From Herbaspirillum sp. RV1423 (GTDB taxonomy: Bacteria > Pseudomonadota > Gammaproteobacteria > Burkholderiales > Burkholderiaceae_D): 35,623 nt of DNA. Location of the stretch: positions 1 to 35,623 of the forward strand of contig NZ_CBXX010000061.1 in the NCBI RefSeq assembly GCF_000577615.1, given 5' to 3'. Position numbers and translations under genes: made by a program. Of the stretch, positions 22,213 to 29,612 are shown piece after piece; the first letter of the stretch is position 1; every line of letters starts with the position of its first letter. The notes beneath the pieces are model-generated. The model worked only from the letters and a program-made list of their open reading frames with translations. It did no database searches and was not told where the DNA came from.

Positions 22213-23175
22213 TTACTTGGACTTGCCTGTTGTCGCGGATGTCTTCAAATCGGCGATGTTCTCTTTCAGCCATGCGTAGACGTCGCCGCCGAGACGCACT
22301 TGGATGCTTCGCTCGCCGCAGCGCCGGAACGATGCCAGCCGCGACGTGATAGCGACCAGCCGCGGATCGTTTTTCGGTCCGACATAGTTGGGCCCGCCGC
22401 TGTCTCCTTCGCATGGACCGCCGTCATATGCCGCGCTGGAAGTCATTTCGGCGCCGGCCTGGCAGCCGAATGCTTCGCTGTCGTTTTGCTGGCCGCCGAT
22501 TTCATTGGCGGTGCGTTCGCATTTCAGGGTGAGCAGGTTCAGCCGGATTGCACGCTTGACCCTGGCGGGATATTTGATGAGATCCTGGGTATTGCCGTAG
22601 CCGACGACCATCAGTATTCCAGGCTCCTTTTTCAAGGCGTCGGCTTCTTCGCTCTCGGTGGCGATAGGACGGGGATCGAATGGAAGGCTCTCTTCCAGAT
22701 ACAGAATTGCCACATCGCGGGTGTCGCCGGGCGGATAGGACTTGCCCGGCGCAGTCATGTGCGCGCAGTCGAGTTTATTCTTCGTCCGCGACCTGTCTAT
22801 CTTCAGCGTGGTTCCGGAAAGACTGTAATCGCTGCCCAGAAAAACGCGATCCTGTATGTCATCGCAGACGCAGTGTCCGGCCGTGATCACCGCCGTCTTG
22901 CTGACGGCCACGCCGGAACAGAAACCGTCCTTGTCGCCAAGCACCAGCACGGCTTCCTGGAAATTCAGTTGGCTCAGGTTGGGATCGAACTTGAGGATGC
23001 GCGGCGTCAGCGTCTCCAGCAGGCGAGAGATCTCCATCGCGGAGGCGATCGGGCCAGGATGCGCAGCGCTTTTCGCCGACGAGACGAAGGGGATAATCTC
23101 GGGTTCGGCGGCGCATGCTGCGGACAGCATGGCGCATGACAGGAAGAATGCGATTTTTCTTGTATATCGACGCAT
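22213..23175 (-). CDS. Secreted trypsin-fold serine protease (S1 family)
   Basis: 320-residue exported serine protease of the chymotrypsin fold. N-terminal signal peptide (basic RRYTRK, hydrophobic core about 8-20). Catalytic triad visible: His101 in TAGHC, Asp154 in RDVAILYL, Ser259 in GDSGGP. Cysteines at TAGHC and before the active serine (GGPC) fit the fold's disulfides. The position equivalent to 189 at the base of the specificity pocket is Gly, not the Asp of trypsin, so a preference for basic residues is not expected. The Met at 23175 is chosen because it starts the signal peptide; longer frames upstream lack ribosome sites. The lipoprotein gene lies immediately downstream. Confidence 0.85.
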   Translation of the reverse strand: MRRYTRKIAFFLSCAMLSAACAAEPEIIPFVSSAKSAAHPGPIASAMEISRLLETLTPRILKFDPNLSQLNFQEAVLVLGDKDGFCSGVAVSKTAVITAGHCVCDDIQDRVFLGSDYSLSGTTLKIDRSRTKNKLDCAHMTAPGKSYPPGDTRDVAILYLEESLPFDPRPIATESEEADALKKEPGILMVVGYGNTQDLIKYPARVKRAIRLNLLTLKCERTANEIGGQQNDSEAFGCQAGAEMTSSAAYDGGPCEGDSGGPNYVGPKNDPRLVAITSRLASFRRCGERSIQVRLGGDVYAWLKENIADLKTSATTGKSK

Positions 23176-23279
23176 TGCGTTTCTCGTTTCCGGATCAGGC
23201 ATGTCTGGCCGCAAGGGCGGGGGAAGAAGCCCCGGCGCATACACGCCCGCAAAGACTAGCAAATGCCTTTGGCGCACGC

Positions 23280-23297
23280 CTCATTCATACGAATGAG
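23280..23297. promoter_or_regulatory. Palindrome upstream of the protease gene
   Basis: CTCATTC-ATAC-GAATGAG, 7-base perfect arms. In the intergenic region between the divergent protease and DUF1275 genes; an operator-like element, role unproven. Confidence 0.4.
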
Positions 23298-23334
23298 AAA
23301 TCCCGCTTTTTGCGCCGGAAAAATCCCCCACCGT

Positions 23335-23363
23335 TTGGAATGTCCCAACATTCTTGGGATAAT
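23335..23363 (+). promoter_or_regulatory. Probable promoter of the DUF1275 gene, with a palindrome in the spacer
   Basis: TTGGAA (23335-23340) and GATAAT (23358-23363) are 17 bases apart. GAATGT-CCCA-ACATTC (23338-23353) and the overlapping CCCAA-CATTC-TTGGG (23344-23358) fill the spacer, so a regulator binding there would block RNA polymerase. Predicted start about 23370. Confidence 0.5.
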
Positions 23364-23495
23364 GTGCCATTAGTCGTATACGATTTGCCGGCGCCTGCTT
23401 CAGCACAATACCGTTGTAGCCGATATCAAGCAAAATGTCGAAAGTGGATTTACAGGTATTGTTTGCCTAGTTTGCCTATCAACCAGAAAGTCTCT

Positions 23496-24275
23496 ATGCC
23501 AGTCTCCTATCTCAGAAGCCTCGCGGGAAAGCACCGAACCCTGAACGCCAATCGGCATCTGGCCTTTATGCTGGCCGCCATCGCGGGAGCGATCAACGCC
23601 GGCGGCTTTCTGGTGGTCGGGCAATTTACGTCGCACATGTCCGGCATTCTCTCGTCCATGGCCGACAACCTCGCCATCGGCGCCATCGGGTTGCTGTTCT
23701 CGGGCGCGGCCAGCATGTTCTTTTTCATCGCCGGCGCGGCGTGTTCGGCGGTGATGATCAACTGGGCGCGCAAGCGCAAGCTGGAGGCGGAATACGCCAT
23801 GCCGCTGATTGTCGAAGCGATCCTGCTGCTTTTCTTTGCGCTGTTGGGCGGCAACATCACCAGCGTGGAATGGCTCTTCGTTCCGGTGACCGTGATGCTG
23901 CTGTGTTTCATCATGGGTTTGCAGAACGCCATGATCACCAAGCTCTCCCGCTCGGAGATCCGCACCACGCACGTGACCGGCATGGTCACCGACATCGGCA
24001 TCGAAATCGGCAAGGCGCTCTACTGGAACAGCGGCCGCCATCCCGACATGCACGTGCGCGCCGACGTCGCCAAACTCAAAAACCTGGGGACGCTGGTTTC
24101 GCTGTTTTTCGTCGGCGGCACCGTTGGCGCCTTGGCGTTCCGGCATGTCGGTTTCATTTTCACCTTGCCGCTGGCGGCCGCGTTGATTTGCATCACGCTG
24201 GTGCCGGTGATCGACGATGTCCGGCGCTTCTTGCATCACCGCCAGCAGCACAAAACAAAAAAGCCTGTCTCTTGA
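23496..24275 (+). CDS. DUF1275 membrane protein (YoaK-like)
   Basis: 259-residue integral membrane protein of the DUF1275/YoaK family, function unknown. About six hydrophobic segments. Family markers: AGAINAGGFLVVGQFTSHMS near 30-49 and CFIMGLQNAMITKLSRSEIR near 136-155, followed by TTHVTGMVTDIGIEIGKALY near 156-175. The ATG at 23496 (with AGAAAG before it) precedes the conserved part; a frame open from 23115 is much longer and its front is intergenic. Its last bases lie inside the terminator of the convergent DUF1120 gene. Regulated probably at its operator-like promoter. Confidence 0.86.
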   Translation: MPVSYLRSLAGKHRTLNANRHLAFMLAAIAGAINAGGFLVVGQFTSHMSGILSSMADNLAIGAIGLLFSGAASMFFFIAGAACSAVMINWARKRKLEAEYAMPLIVEAILLLFFALLGGNITSVEWLFVPVTVMLLCFIMGLQNAMITKLSRSEIRTTHVTGMVTDIGIEIGKALYWNSGRHPDMHVRADVAKLKNLGTLVSLFFVGGTVGALAFRHVGFIFTLPLAAALICITLVPVIDDVRRFLHHRQQHKTKKPVS

Positions 24276-24287
24276 ACGAGACAGGCT
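24251..24287 (-). terminator. Terminator of the DUF1120 gene, overlapping the 3' end of the DUF1275 gene
   Basis: AGCCTGTCTC and GAGACAGGCT form a 10-base stem (24262-24287). On the minus strand it is followed by TTTTTTGTTTTG. It ends the DUF1120 transcript and includes the last codons and stop of the convergent DUF1275 gene. Confidence 0.85.
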
Positions 24288-24315
24288 GAAGGGACTACCG
24301 GGAGGTCAAAGAAAT

Positions 24316-25005
24316 TTACAGGTACTGCACTTCAATGGTTGCCAGACCGTCGAGGTCGATGCTCTGGGTCAGCGGCAGGTTGGCGCTCTTGTCGATGACA
24401 GCCTGGACGCCGATGGAGCCGGTGATGGTCTTGTAACCGACAGGTGTCGAAGTGCCGGCTGTCGTGAACGACTGGCGGGCAGTACCGTCGGCATTGAAAC
24501 GTCCGGCAGCGGACTTGATCCAGGCGTTGCTGTTGGTGGCGTCAGCCAGCACATCAGGAGTGGAAGCCGTACCGCTGGCGGCGGTGGCGTTGACGGAGCC
24601 GGGAATCAGGCGCAAGGCATAGGCGCCGATCCTGGTGCCTGCGACCGTACCCAGGCCGAAAGCCTGGGCATCGGTCACACCGGCGCCGATGTTCGCGGCG
24701 ATGCCGGCGACGACCGAGGTTGCGCGGTTATCGATTGCATGCACGGCAACTTTGGTATCGGCATCGCAAGTGATGGTCAGGGGAACGGTCTTCTCGCTCA
24801 GGACGGTGGCGCTCGACGGGTTGAGGTCCTTGGCGGCGGAGATGGTGCCGTAATCGACGACGTTGGTGCCGGTGAAGCTTGGGGTGCAGGCCGAAGGACG
24901 GATGACGCCCTTGACCTTGAGTTCGGCGGTGTCGGCGGCGTGGGCGGCGAAAGACACCAGCAGGGAAGCAGCCAGGGCGGAGAGCTGGGCGACTTGTTTG
25001 TTCAT
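24316..25005 (-). CDS. DUF1120 fimbrial-like exported protein
   Basis: 229-residue exported protein of the DUF1120 family, beta-rich proteins related to fimbrial subunits. A signal peptide (about 1-23, ending AAHA) is followed by ADTAELKVKGVIRPSACTPS (24-43). A second cysteine in ITCDADT near 78 could pair with Cys40 in a subunit-like disulfide. The C-terminal part ends with LDGLATIEVQYL, a beta strand with an aromatic at the penultimate position like chaperone-usher subunits. No chaperone or usher gene is nearby, so its partners are unknown. Ribosome site GAGGAAA before ATG. Its leader contains long inverted repeats (see separate entry). Confidence 0.85.
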   Translation of the reverse strand: MNKQVAQLSALAASLLVSFAAHAADTAELKVKGVIRPSACTPSFTGTNVVDYGTISAAKDLNPSSATVLSEKTVPLTITCDADTKVAVHAIDNRATSVVAGIAANIGAGVTDAQAFGLGTVAGTRIGAYALRLIPGSVNATAASGTASTPDVLADATNSNAWIKSAAGRFNADGTARQSFTTAGTSTPVGYKTITGSIGVQAVIDKSANLPLTQSIDLDGLATIEVQYL

Positions 25006-25021
25006 GATCGTTTCCTCGAAA

Positions 25022-25104
25022 AGTTAAGAATGGATAAGAAGTCTTGTGCCTCAGCGCTCTGTGTTTGTGCTTAAGCAGTGATGCCATTCTGACGATTCTT
25101 AACT
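25022..25104 (-). promoter_or_regulatory. Long-range inverted repeat and palindrome in the DUF1120 leader/promoter region
   Basis: AGTTAAGAAT (25022-25031) and ATTCTTAACT (25095-25104) are perfect 10-base inverted repeats with 63 bases between. Next to the distal arm is a palindrome TCTCAT-TTAT-ATGAGA (25104-25119). The near arm is 17 bases ahead of the DUF1120 ATG, close to its ribosome site, so folding could affect translation. Confidence 0.45.
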
Positions 25105-25207
25105 CTCATTTATATGAGAAAACTCTCAAAAAACGCGTCTTACGCAGGGGAAAAATACCGCGCGGAGAGCCGGACCCCGGAGCTCCGCGCGTCAGCCCAG
25201 GCGCAGT

Positions 25208-26278
25208 TCAGACCGCGCCGCGCGTGTCCACGTACAACGCGTACAGCGAATGGCTGCTGGCCATGAACAAGCGGTTCTTCTTTGCCCCGCCGAACACCAG
25301 GTTCGGGCAGCGTTCCGGCAGGTGGATATGGCCGATGGCCTTGCCTTGCGGGGTAAACACGCGCACGCCGTCGAGCTCGGCCGGATTGGCGTCGAGCGCG
25401 CCGTTGCTGCCCCAGCCGCACCACAGGTTGCCGTCGATGTCGACCTTGAAGCCGTCGATCGCGCCCGGGCCGGCGGCGTCGACCGCCAGCTTGCGCGCAC
25501 CCAGTTTGGTGCCATTGTCGGTCAGTTGGTAGGCCCAGATCAGGCGGTTCGGGGTGGCGCGCGACTCGACGATATAGAGCGTTTTCTCGTCGGGCGAGAA
25601 AGCCAGGCCATTGGGGCCGTTCAGCGCGTCGGTGATCAGGCTCAGCTTGCCGGTCTGGCCGTCGATGCGGTAGACAGAATGCGGCAGTTCGGAAGCCTGT
25701 TTGTCGCCTTCCCAGTCGCCGGCGATGCCGAACGGCGGGTCGCTGAACCAGATCGAACCGTCTGATTTGCAGACGATGTCGTTAGGCGAGTTGAAACGCT
25801 TGCCGTTGTAATTGTCGGCCAGCACGGTGATGCGGCCGTCGTATTCGGTGCGGGTGACGCGCCGGGTCAGGTGTTCGCAGGCGATCAGGCGGCCCTGGCG
25901 GTCGCGCGCCAGGCCGTTGGTGAAGTTGGCCGGATGGCGGAACACCGAAGTCGTGCCGGTGGCTTCGTCCCAGCGCATGATGCGGTTGTTGGGGATGTCG
26001 CTGAACAGCAGATAGCGGCCGTCGCCGAACCAGACCGGGCCTTCCAGCCAGCGGAAACCGGTTGCCAGTTGCTCCACGCTGGAGCTGTACAGGCGGTATT
26101 TGAGGAAGCTGTTGTCCAGCACCTGTACGCTCTGATCGGGGTAGCGCTGGTTGGGTTTGAAATCGAAACTTTGCGCCTTGGCGGTGAGGGCGGTACCGGC
26201 CATCGCCAGGCCGCCGAGCAATGTTGTACGACGAGTTGCGTCGAAACAGGCAACTTTCTTTTTACCTTCTTGATTCAT
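25208..26278 (-). CDS. SMP-30/gluconolactonase-like exported protein
   Basis: Beta-propeller lactonase-like protein of the SMP-30/LRE family, which hydrolyse sugar lactones. 356 residues. N-terminal twin-arginine signal ATRRTTLLGGLAMAGTAL near 14-31, so exported folded through Tat. The propeller has LATGFRWLEGPVWFGDGRYL (metal-binding Glu; about 64-83), NSPNDIVCKSDGSIWFSDPP near 147-166 and NGPNGLAFSPDEKTLY near 203-218, with the Asn and Asp metal ligands of the family. ATG at 26278 is chosen for GGAG six bases upstream; a Met four codons earlier has no site. A promoter and a palindromic operator lie 200 bases upstream. Physiological lactone unknown. Confidence 0.88.
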   Translation of the reverse strand: MNQEGKKKVACFDATRRTTLLGGLAMAGTALTAKAQSFDFKPNQRYPDQSVQVLDNSFLKYRLYSSSVEQLATGFRWLEGPVWFGDGRYLLFSDIPNNRIMRWDEATGTTSVFRHPANFTNGLARDRQGRLIACEHLTRRVTRTEYDGRITVLADNYNGKRFNSPNDIVCKSDGSIWFSDPPFGIAGDWEGDKQASELPHSVYRIDGQTGKLSLITDALNGPNGLAFSPDEKTLYIVESRATPNRLIWAYQLTDNGTKLGARKLAVDAAGPGAIDGFKVDIDGNLWCGWGSNGALDANPAELDGVRVFTPQGKAIGHIHLPERCPNLVFGGAKKNRLFMASSHSLYALYVDTRGAV

Positions 26279-26470
26279 CGTGGTCTCCATATGGGGAAAA
26301 ATACCGGTTTCCCTGTCGCGGCAAAGGCACCTGGAAATGGCTGCAGCGCGGGGAAACAAGCTTGTTCCATATAGGCGTGGACGGCGATGCAATGCTGCGG
26401 CGGCATGTCGCAAAGAGGGGGTGCTGTCTCCTGGGGCGGCAGGTCTGGCGCTTGGCCGGCCTGTCCATAC

Positions 26471-26495
26471 TTATATGTTGTCGTACATCATATAA
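26471..26495 (-). promoter_or_regulatory. Large palindromic operator at the SMP-30 promoter
   Basis: TTATATG (26471-26477) and CATATAA (26489-26495) flank an inner TGT-CGT-ACA. The 25-base element is a palindrome with a single mismatched pair. It overlaps the -10 and transcription start. The TTGTCGTACA-like core resembles sites of GntR/FadR-type sugar-acid regulators, by my reading only. Confidence 0.55.
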
Positions 26496-26515
26496 CTTGA
26501 TGCCGGGATTGGCAA
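26487..26515 (-). promoter_or_regulatory. Sigma-70 promoter of the SMP-30 gene
   Basis: On the minus strand TTGCCA (26515-26510) and TATGAT (26492-26487) are 17 bases apart, both good matches. Predicted start near 26480, giving a leader of about 200 bases. Confidence 0.62.
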
Positions 26516-26578
26516 CGCGAATTTTCCTGCGGGAATATGGCGGGGGTTGGAAAAAGGGGGGAGAAGGCAAACGCCGGA

Positions 26579-27484
26579 TCAGGCCGCGTTCTCACCGTGC
26601 CGCATCAGGTCGGCCATCCAGTCCACCAGCACGCGCACGCGGCGCGACAACTGGCGTTGGTGCGGGTACAGGATAGACACCGCCATCGGCGCCGGGCGGA
26701 AAGCGGCCATCACCTCGACCAGCCGGCCATCCTCCAGTTGCCGCTGCACGTGATAGCGCGGCAACTGGACCAGCCCGAGCCCGCCTTCGCAGCAACTGAC
26801 GTAAGCCTCGGCGTGGCTGACCGCGACCCGGCCGGGCAGCGTGATGCTGTGTGCCGCGCCGTCGACGAGGAAGTCGAACGGCAGGATCTTGCCGCTCACC
26901 GATGAGAAGAAATTGACTGCCTGGTGCCTGGCGAAAGCTTCCAGCGAATCCGGCACGCCGTGCCTTTCCAGATAGGCCGGGCTGGCGCAAGTCACTTGCT
27001 GCATTCGCGCCACGCGCCGGATTACCAGGCTGGAATCGCGCGGCTCGCCGGCGCGCAGCACGCAGTCGTAGCCCTCGCGCACCAGGTCGACGGTGCGGTC
27101 GCCCATGCCGATTTCCAGCTCGATCAGCGGATACAGCGCACAGAACGCCGGCAGCCGCGGCAGGATGAAATGCATCGCCAGCGAACCCTGCAAGTCGACG
27201 CGCACCTTGCCGCGCGGGTTCGAGGCGGCGGCGCTGAAGGCCGATTCGGTCTCTTCCAGGTCGGCGATCAGTTGCACGCAACGCGCGTAATACGCGTTGC
27301 CGTCCAGCGTGGCGCTGACCTGGCGCGTGGTCCGCTGCAGCAGGCGCACGCCCAGCCGCGCCTCCATCTGCTTGATGGTGTGCGTCACAGTGGCGCGCGG
27401 GATGTGCAGGTCGTCGGCGGCTTTGGTGAAGCTGCCCAGTTCCACGATACGGGTGAATATGCGCATTGCGTCGAAGCGATCCAT
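26579..27484 (-). CDS. LysR-family regulator
   Basis: LysR transcription factor, 301 residues, full length. N-terminus MDRFDAMRIFTRIVELGSFT, then IPRATVTHTIKQMEARLGVRL (helix-turn-helix, about 28-48), TTRQVSATLDGNAYY, and the effector domain GKVRVDLQGSLAMHFILPRL near 86-105. The DAM-x-x-F-x-R-x-V-E pattern at the start is typical of the CrgA/AaeR subgroup. ATG at 27484 is used; the longer frame begins with a TTG. It diverges from two SDR genes and probably controls them; the 178-base gap contains a weak TTGAAT...ATATTT promoter-like pair on the plus strand (27513-27542). Confidence 0.9.
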   Translation of the reverse strand: MDRFDAMRIFTRIVELGSFTKAADDLHIPRATVTHTIKQMEARLGVRLLQRTTRQVSATLDGNAYYARCVQLIADLEETESAFSAAASNPRGKVRVDLQGSLAMHFILPRLPAFCALYPLIELEIGMGDRTVDLVREGYDCVLRAGEPRDSSLVIRRVARMQQVTCASPAYLERHGVPDSLEAFARHQAVNFFSSVSGKILPFDFLVDGAAHSITLPGRVAVSHAEAYVSCCEGGLGLVQLPRYHVQRQLEDGRLVEVMAAFRPAPMAVSILYPHQRQLSRRVRVLVDWMADLMRHGENAA

Positions 27485-27662
27485 GACGGCCCGATCCAAT
27501 TGTTGATGATTTTTGAATAGTCATCGCAATTTAAGCATATTTATCCAAATCATGACGGGGTCCACAATGGCCTCACTGATTCGCAAACAAGCGGATCATC
27601 AAGGGAACATCGAAGGAACATCAAGCAGACGGACCCAACCACTCACCGATCAGGAGCACATC

Positions 27663-28424
27663 ATGGAACAAGCAAAGCAAATCGCAGCAAACCAGCAAGT
27701 CGCCATCGTCACCGGCGCCTCGCGCGGCATCGGCGCTGAAGTCGCCAGGCAGCTCGGCAGCGAAGGCTACGCCGTCATCGTCAACTACGCCGGCAACGCC
27801 GCCGAAGCGCAAAGCGTGGTCGACGCCATCGTTGCAAACAACAACGGCAAGGCCATCGCCATCCAGGCCGACGTCGCCGACGCCAAGGCAGTCGACGCCA
27901 TGTTCGAACAAGCCATTACCGCCTTCGGCCGCATCGACGTACTGGTCAACAATGCCGGCATCATGCCGCCGAACCTGCCGATGCTGGTCGACACCGACGA
28001 CGCCACCTTCGACCGCCTGATCGCGGTCAACCTCAAAGGCAGCTTCAACACCATGCGCGCCGCCGCCGCCCGCCTGCAACAAGGCGGCCGCATCGTCAAC
28101 TTCTCGACCAGCGTGATCGGCCTGGCGTTGCCCGGCTACGCCGTGTACGCCGCCACCAAGGGCGCGATCGAAGTCATGACCAACATCTTCGCCAAAGAAC
28201 TGCGCGGCAAGCAGATCACAGTGAATGCCGTCGCCCCGGGACCGACCGCCACCGCGCTATTCCTGAACGGCAAGACGCAGGAAGTCATCGACCGCCTGTC
28301 CAAGGCCGCGCCGCTGGAACGCCTGGGCACGCCGGACGACATCGCCAAGGCGGTGACCTTCCTCGCCGCGCCGGGGAACTGGGTCAATGGACAAACTCTG
28401 CGTGCAAACGGCGGTCTGGTTTAA
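27663..28424 (+). CDS. Short-chain dehydrogenase/reductase (SDR), first of a pair
   Basis: Classical SDR oxidoreductase of 253 residues. NAD(P)-binding motif TGASRGIG near 18-25, VLVNNAG near 93-99, catalytic Ser in NFSTSVIGLA, Tyr-x-x-x-Lys in YAVYAATKGA with the Lys, and C-terminal GTPDDIAKAVTFLAAPGNWVN with NGQTLRANGGLV ending. The basic residue after the glycine motif (NYAG region, Arg22) hints at NADP(H). Ribosome site AGGAG seven bases ahead of the ATG at 27663. Second SDR begins 36 bases after the stop, so they are an operon. Substrate unknown; likely small carbonyl compound. Controlled probably by the divergent LysR gene. Confidence 0.92.
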   Translation: MEQAKQIAANQQVAIVTGASRGIGAEVARQLGSEGYAVIVNYAGNAAEAQSVVDAIVANNNGKAIAIQADVADAKAVDAMFEQAITAFGRIDVLVNNAGIMPPNLPMLVDTDDATFDRLIAVNLKGSFNTMRAAAARLQQGGRIVNFSTSVIGLALPGYAVYAATKGAIEVMTNIFAKELRGKQITVNAVAPGPTATALFLNGKTQEVIDRLSKAAPLERLGTPDDIAKAVTFLAAPGNWVNGQTLRANGGLV

Positions 28425-28460
28425 GAAGCCGAACCATCGCGCCCATTCAAAGGAAAAATC

Positions 28461-29357
28461 ATGAGCAAATCAGTCATCCTCGTTACCGGCGCATCCGCCG
28501 GCATCGGCAACCTCACGGTGCGCTCGCTGGCGCAAGCCGGCCACTCGGTCTACGCCAGCATGCGCGACATCAACGGCAAGAACGCACCCAAGATGCGCGA
28601 GCTGCAGGACTGGAGTTTCTCGCGCGGCCTCGATGTGCGCGCCGTTGAACTCGACGTGTTGTCGCAGGACTCCGCCGATGCCGCCGCCGCCAAGATCATC
28701 AGCGAGCAAGGCCATATCGACGTCGTCGTGCACAACGCCGGCCATCTGGTGGTCGGTCCCACCGAAGCCTTCACGCCGGAAGAAATGATCAAGGTCTTCG
28801 ACACCAACGTGCTCGGCGCGCAGCGCGTCAATCGCGCTACGCTCCCTTACATGCGCGAACGCCAGTCGGGTTTGCTGCTATGGGTCAGCAGCACCACGGT
28901 GCGCGGTGGTTTCCCGCCGTTCATGGGACCGTATGCCGCCGCCAAGGCCGCGATGGATTCGATCGCCGTGACGCAGTCCTACGAACTGGCGCGCTTCGGC
29001 ATCGAGACCTCGATCATGGTGCCGGGCGCTTTCACCCGCGGCACCGATCATTTCCCCAATGCCGGCAAGCCCGCCGACCGGAAGACCGCCGACGCCTACG
29101 CGCGCTATGAAGGACTGATGGACCAGGTCGGCGCGCGCCTGTCGGCGCTGTCGCCCGCAGATGCCGATCCGCAAGCCGTGGCCGATGAAATGACGCGTAT
29201 CGTCAACCTGCCTGCGGGGCAACGGCCGTTCCGCTCGGTGGTCGATTTCATCGACGACGGCGCCGCCGCAGTGACCGAAGTCGCCGAAGGCGTGCGCGAG
29301 GAATTCGCCCAGCGCATCGGCATCGACGACCTGCTGCATCCCGCAGTGATCGCATAA
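28461..29357 (+). CDS. Short-chain dehydrogenase/reductase (SDR), second of a pair
   Basis: SDR of 298 residues, longer than the classical type because of about 45 extra residues at the C-terminus. Motifs: TGASAGIG near 9-16, NAGHLVVGPTEAF near 90-102, catalytic WVSSTTVRGGFPP with Ser, YAAAKAAMD with Tyr and Lys near 153-160, and AFTRGTDHFPNAGKP. Ribosome site AAAGGAAA before the ATG. Paralogue-like but clearly different from the gene before it, so a tandem of distinct enzymes rather than a recent duplication. No convincing terminator was found after it, only imperfect G/C hairpins in 29360-29440. Confidence 0.9.
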   Translation: MSKSVILVTGASAGIGNLTVRSLAQAGHSVYASMRDINGKNAPKMRELQDWSFSRGLDVRAVELDVLSQDSADAAAAKIISEQGHIDVVVHNAGHLVVGPTEAFTPEEMIKVFDTNVLGAQRVNRATLPYMRERQSGLLLWVSSTTVRGGFPPFMGPYAAAKAAMDSIAVTQSYELARFGIETSIMVPGAFTRGTDHFPNAGKPADRKTADAYARYEGLMDQVGARLSALSPADADPQAVADEMTRIVNLPAGQRPFRSVVDFIDDGAAAVTEVAEGVREEFAQRIGIDDLLHPAVIA

Positions 29358-29499
29358 CTGCAAGGACTGCGCCGCAGGAAGGAGAACATCCGCTGGCGCA
29401 AGCTTTCCTGCGCGCAGTGCGGGCAATGACAGCGCCGGCTCTCTACGTCATCATTGCTCATCATAATTCTTATTTATGGGCAAAATACTCACCATGAAT

Positions 29500-29528
29500 T
29501 TGATCTATTGTTACCCCGATTTTAGAAT
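29500..29528 (+). promoter_or_regulatory. Sigma-70 promoter of the dioxygenase gene
   Basis: TTGATC (29500-29505) and TAGAAT (29523-29528) are 17 bases apart, in an AT-rich stretch with TTATTTATGGG just upstream. Predicted start about 29535; leader about 78 bases to the ATG at 29613. Confidence 0.55.
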
Positions 29529-29612
29529 CGATGCCAGCGCCAGCCATGCATGAGAAGCGCGGCCAGCGCATTTCAGTCACGCCGGAATCAACCAGTTCTT
29601 GGAGGGGTAAAA

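Noticed and set aside
27513..27542. Promoter-like TTGAAT...ATATTT pair for the SDR operon
   Set aside because: Spacer of 18 and a poor -10; too weak to list as a feature, mentioned under the LysR gene.
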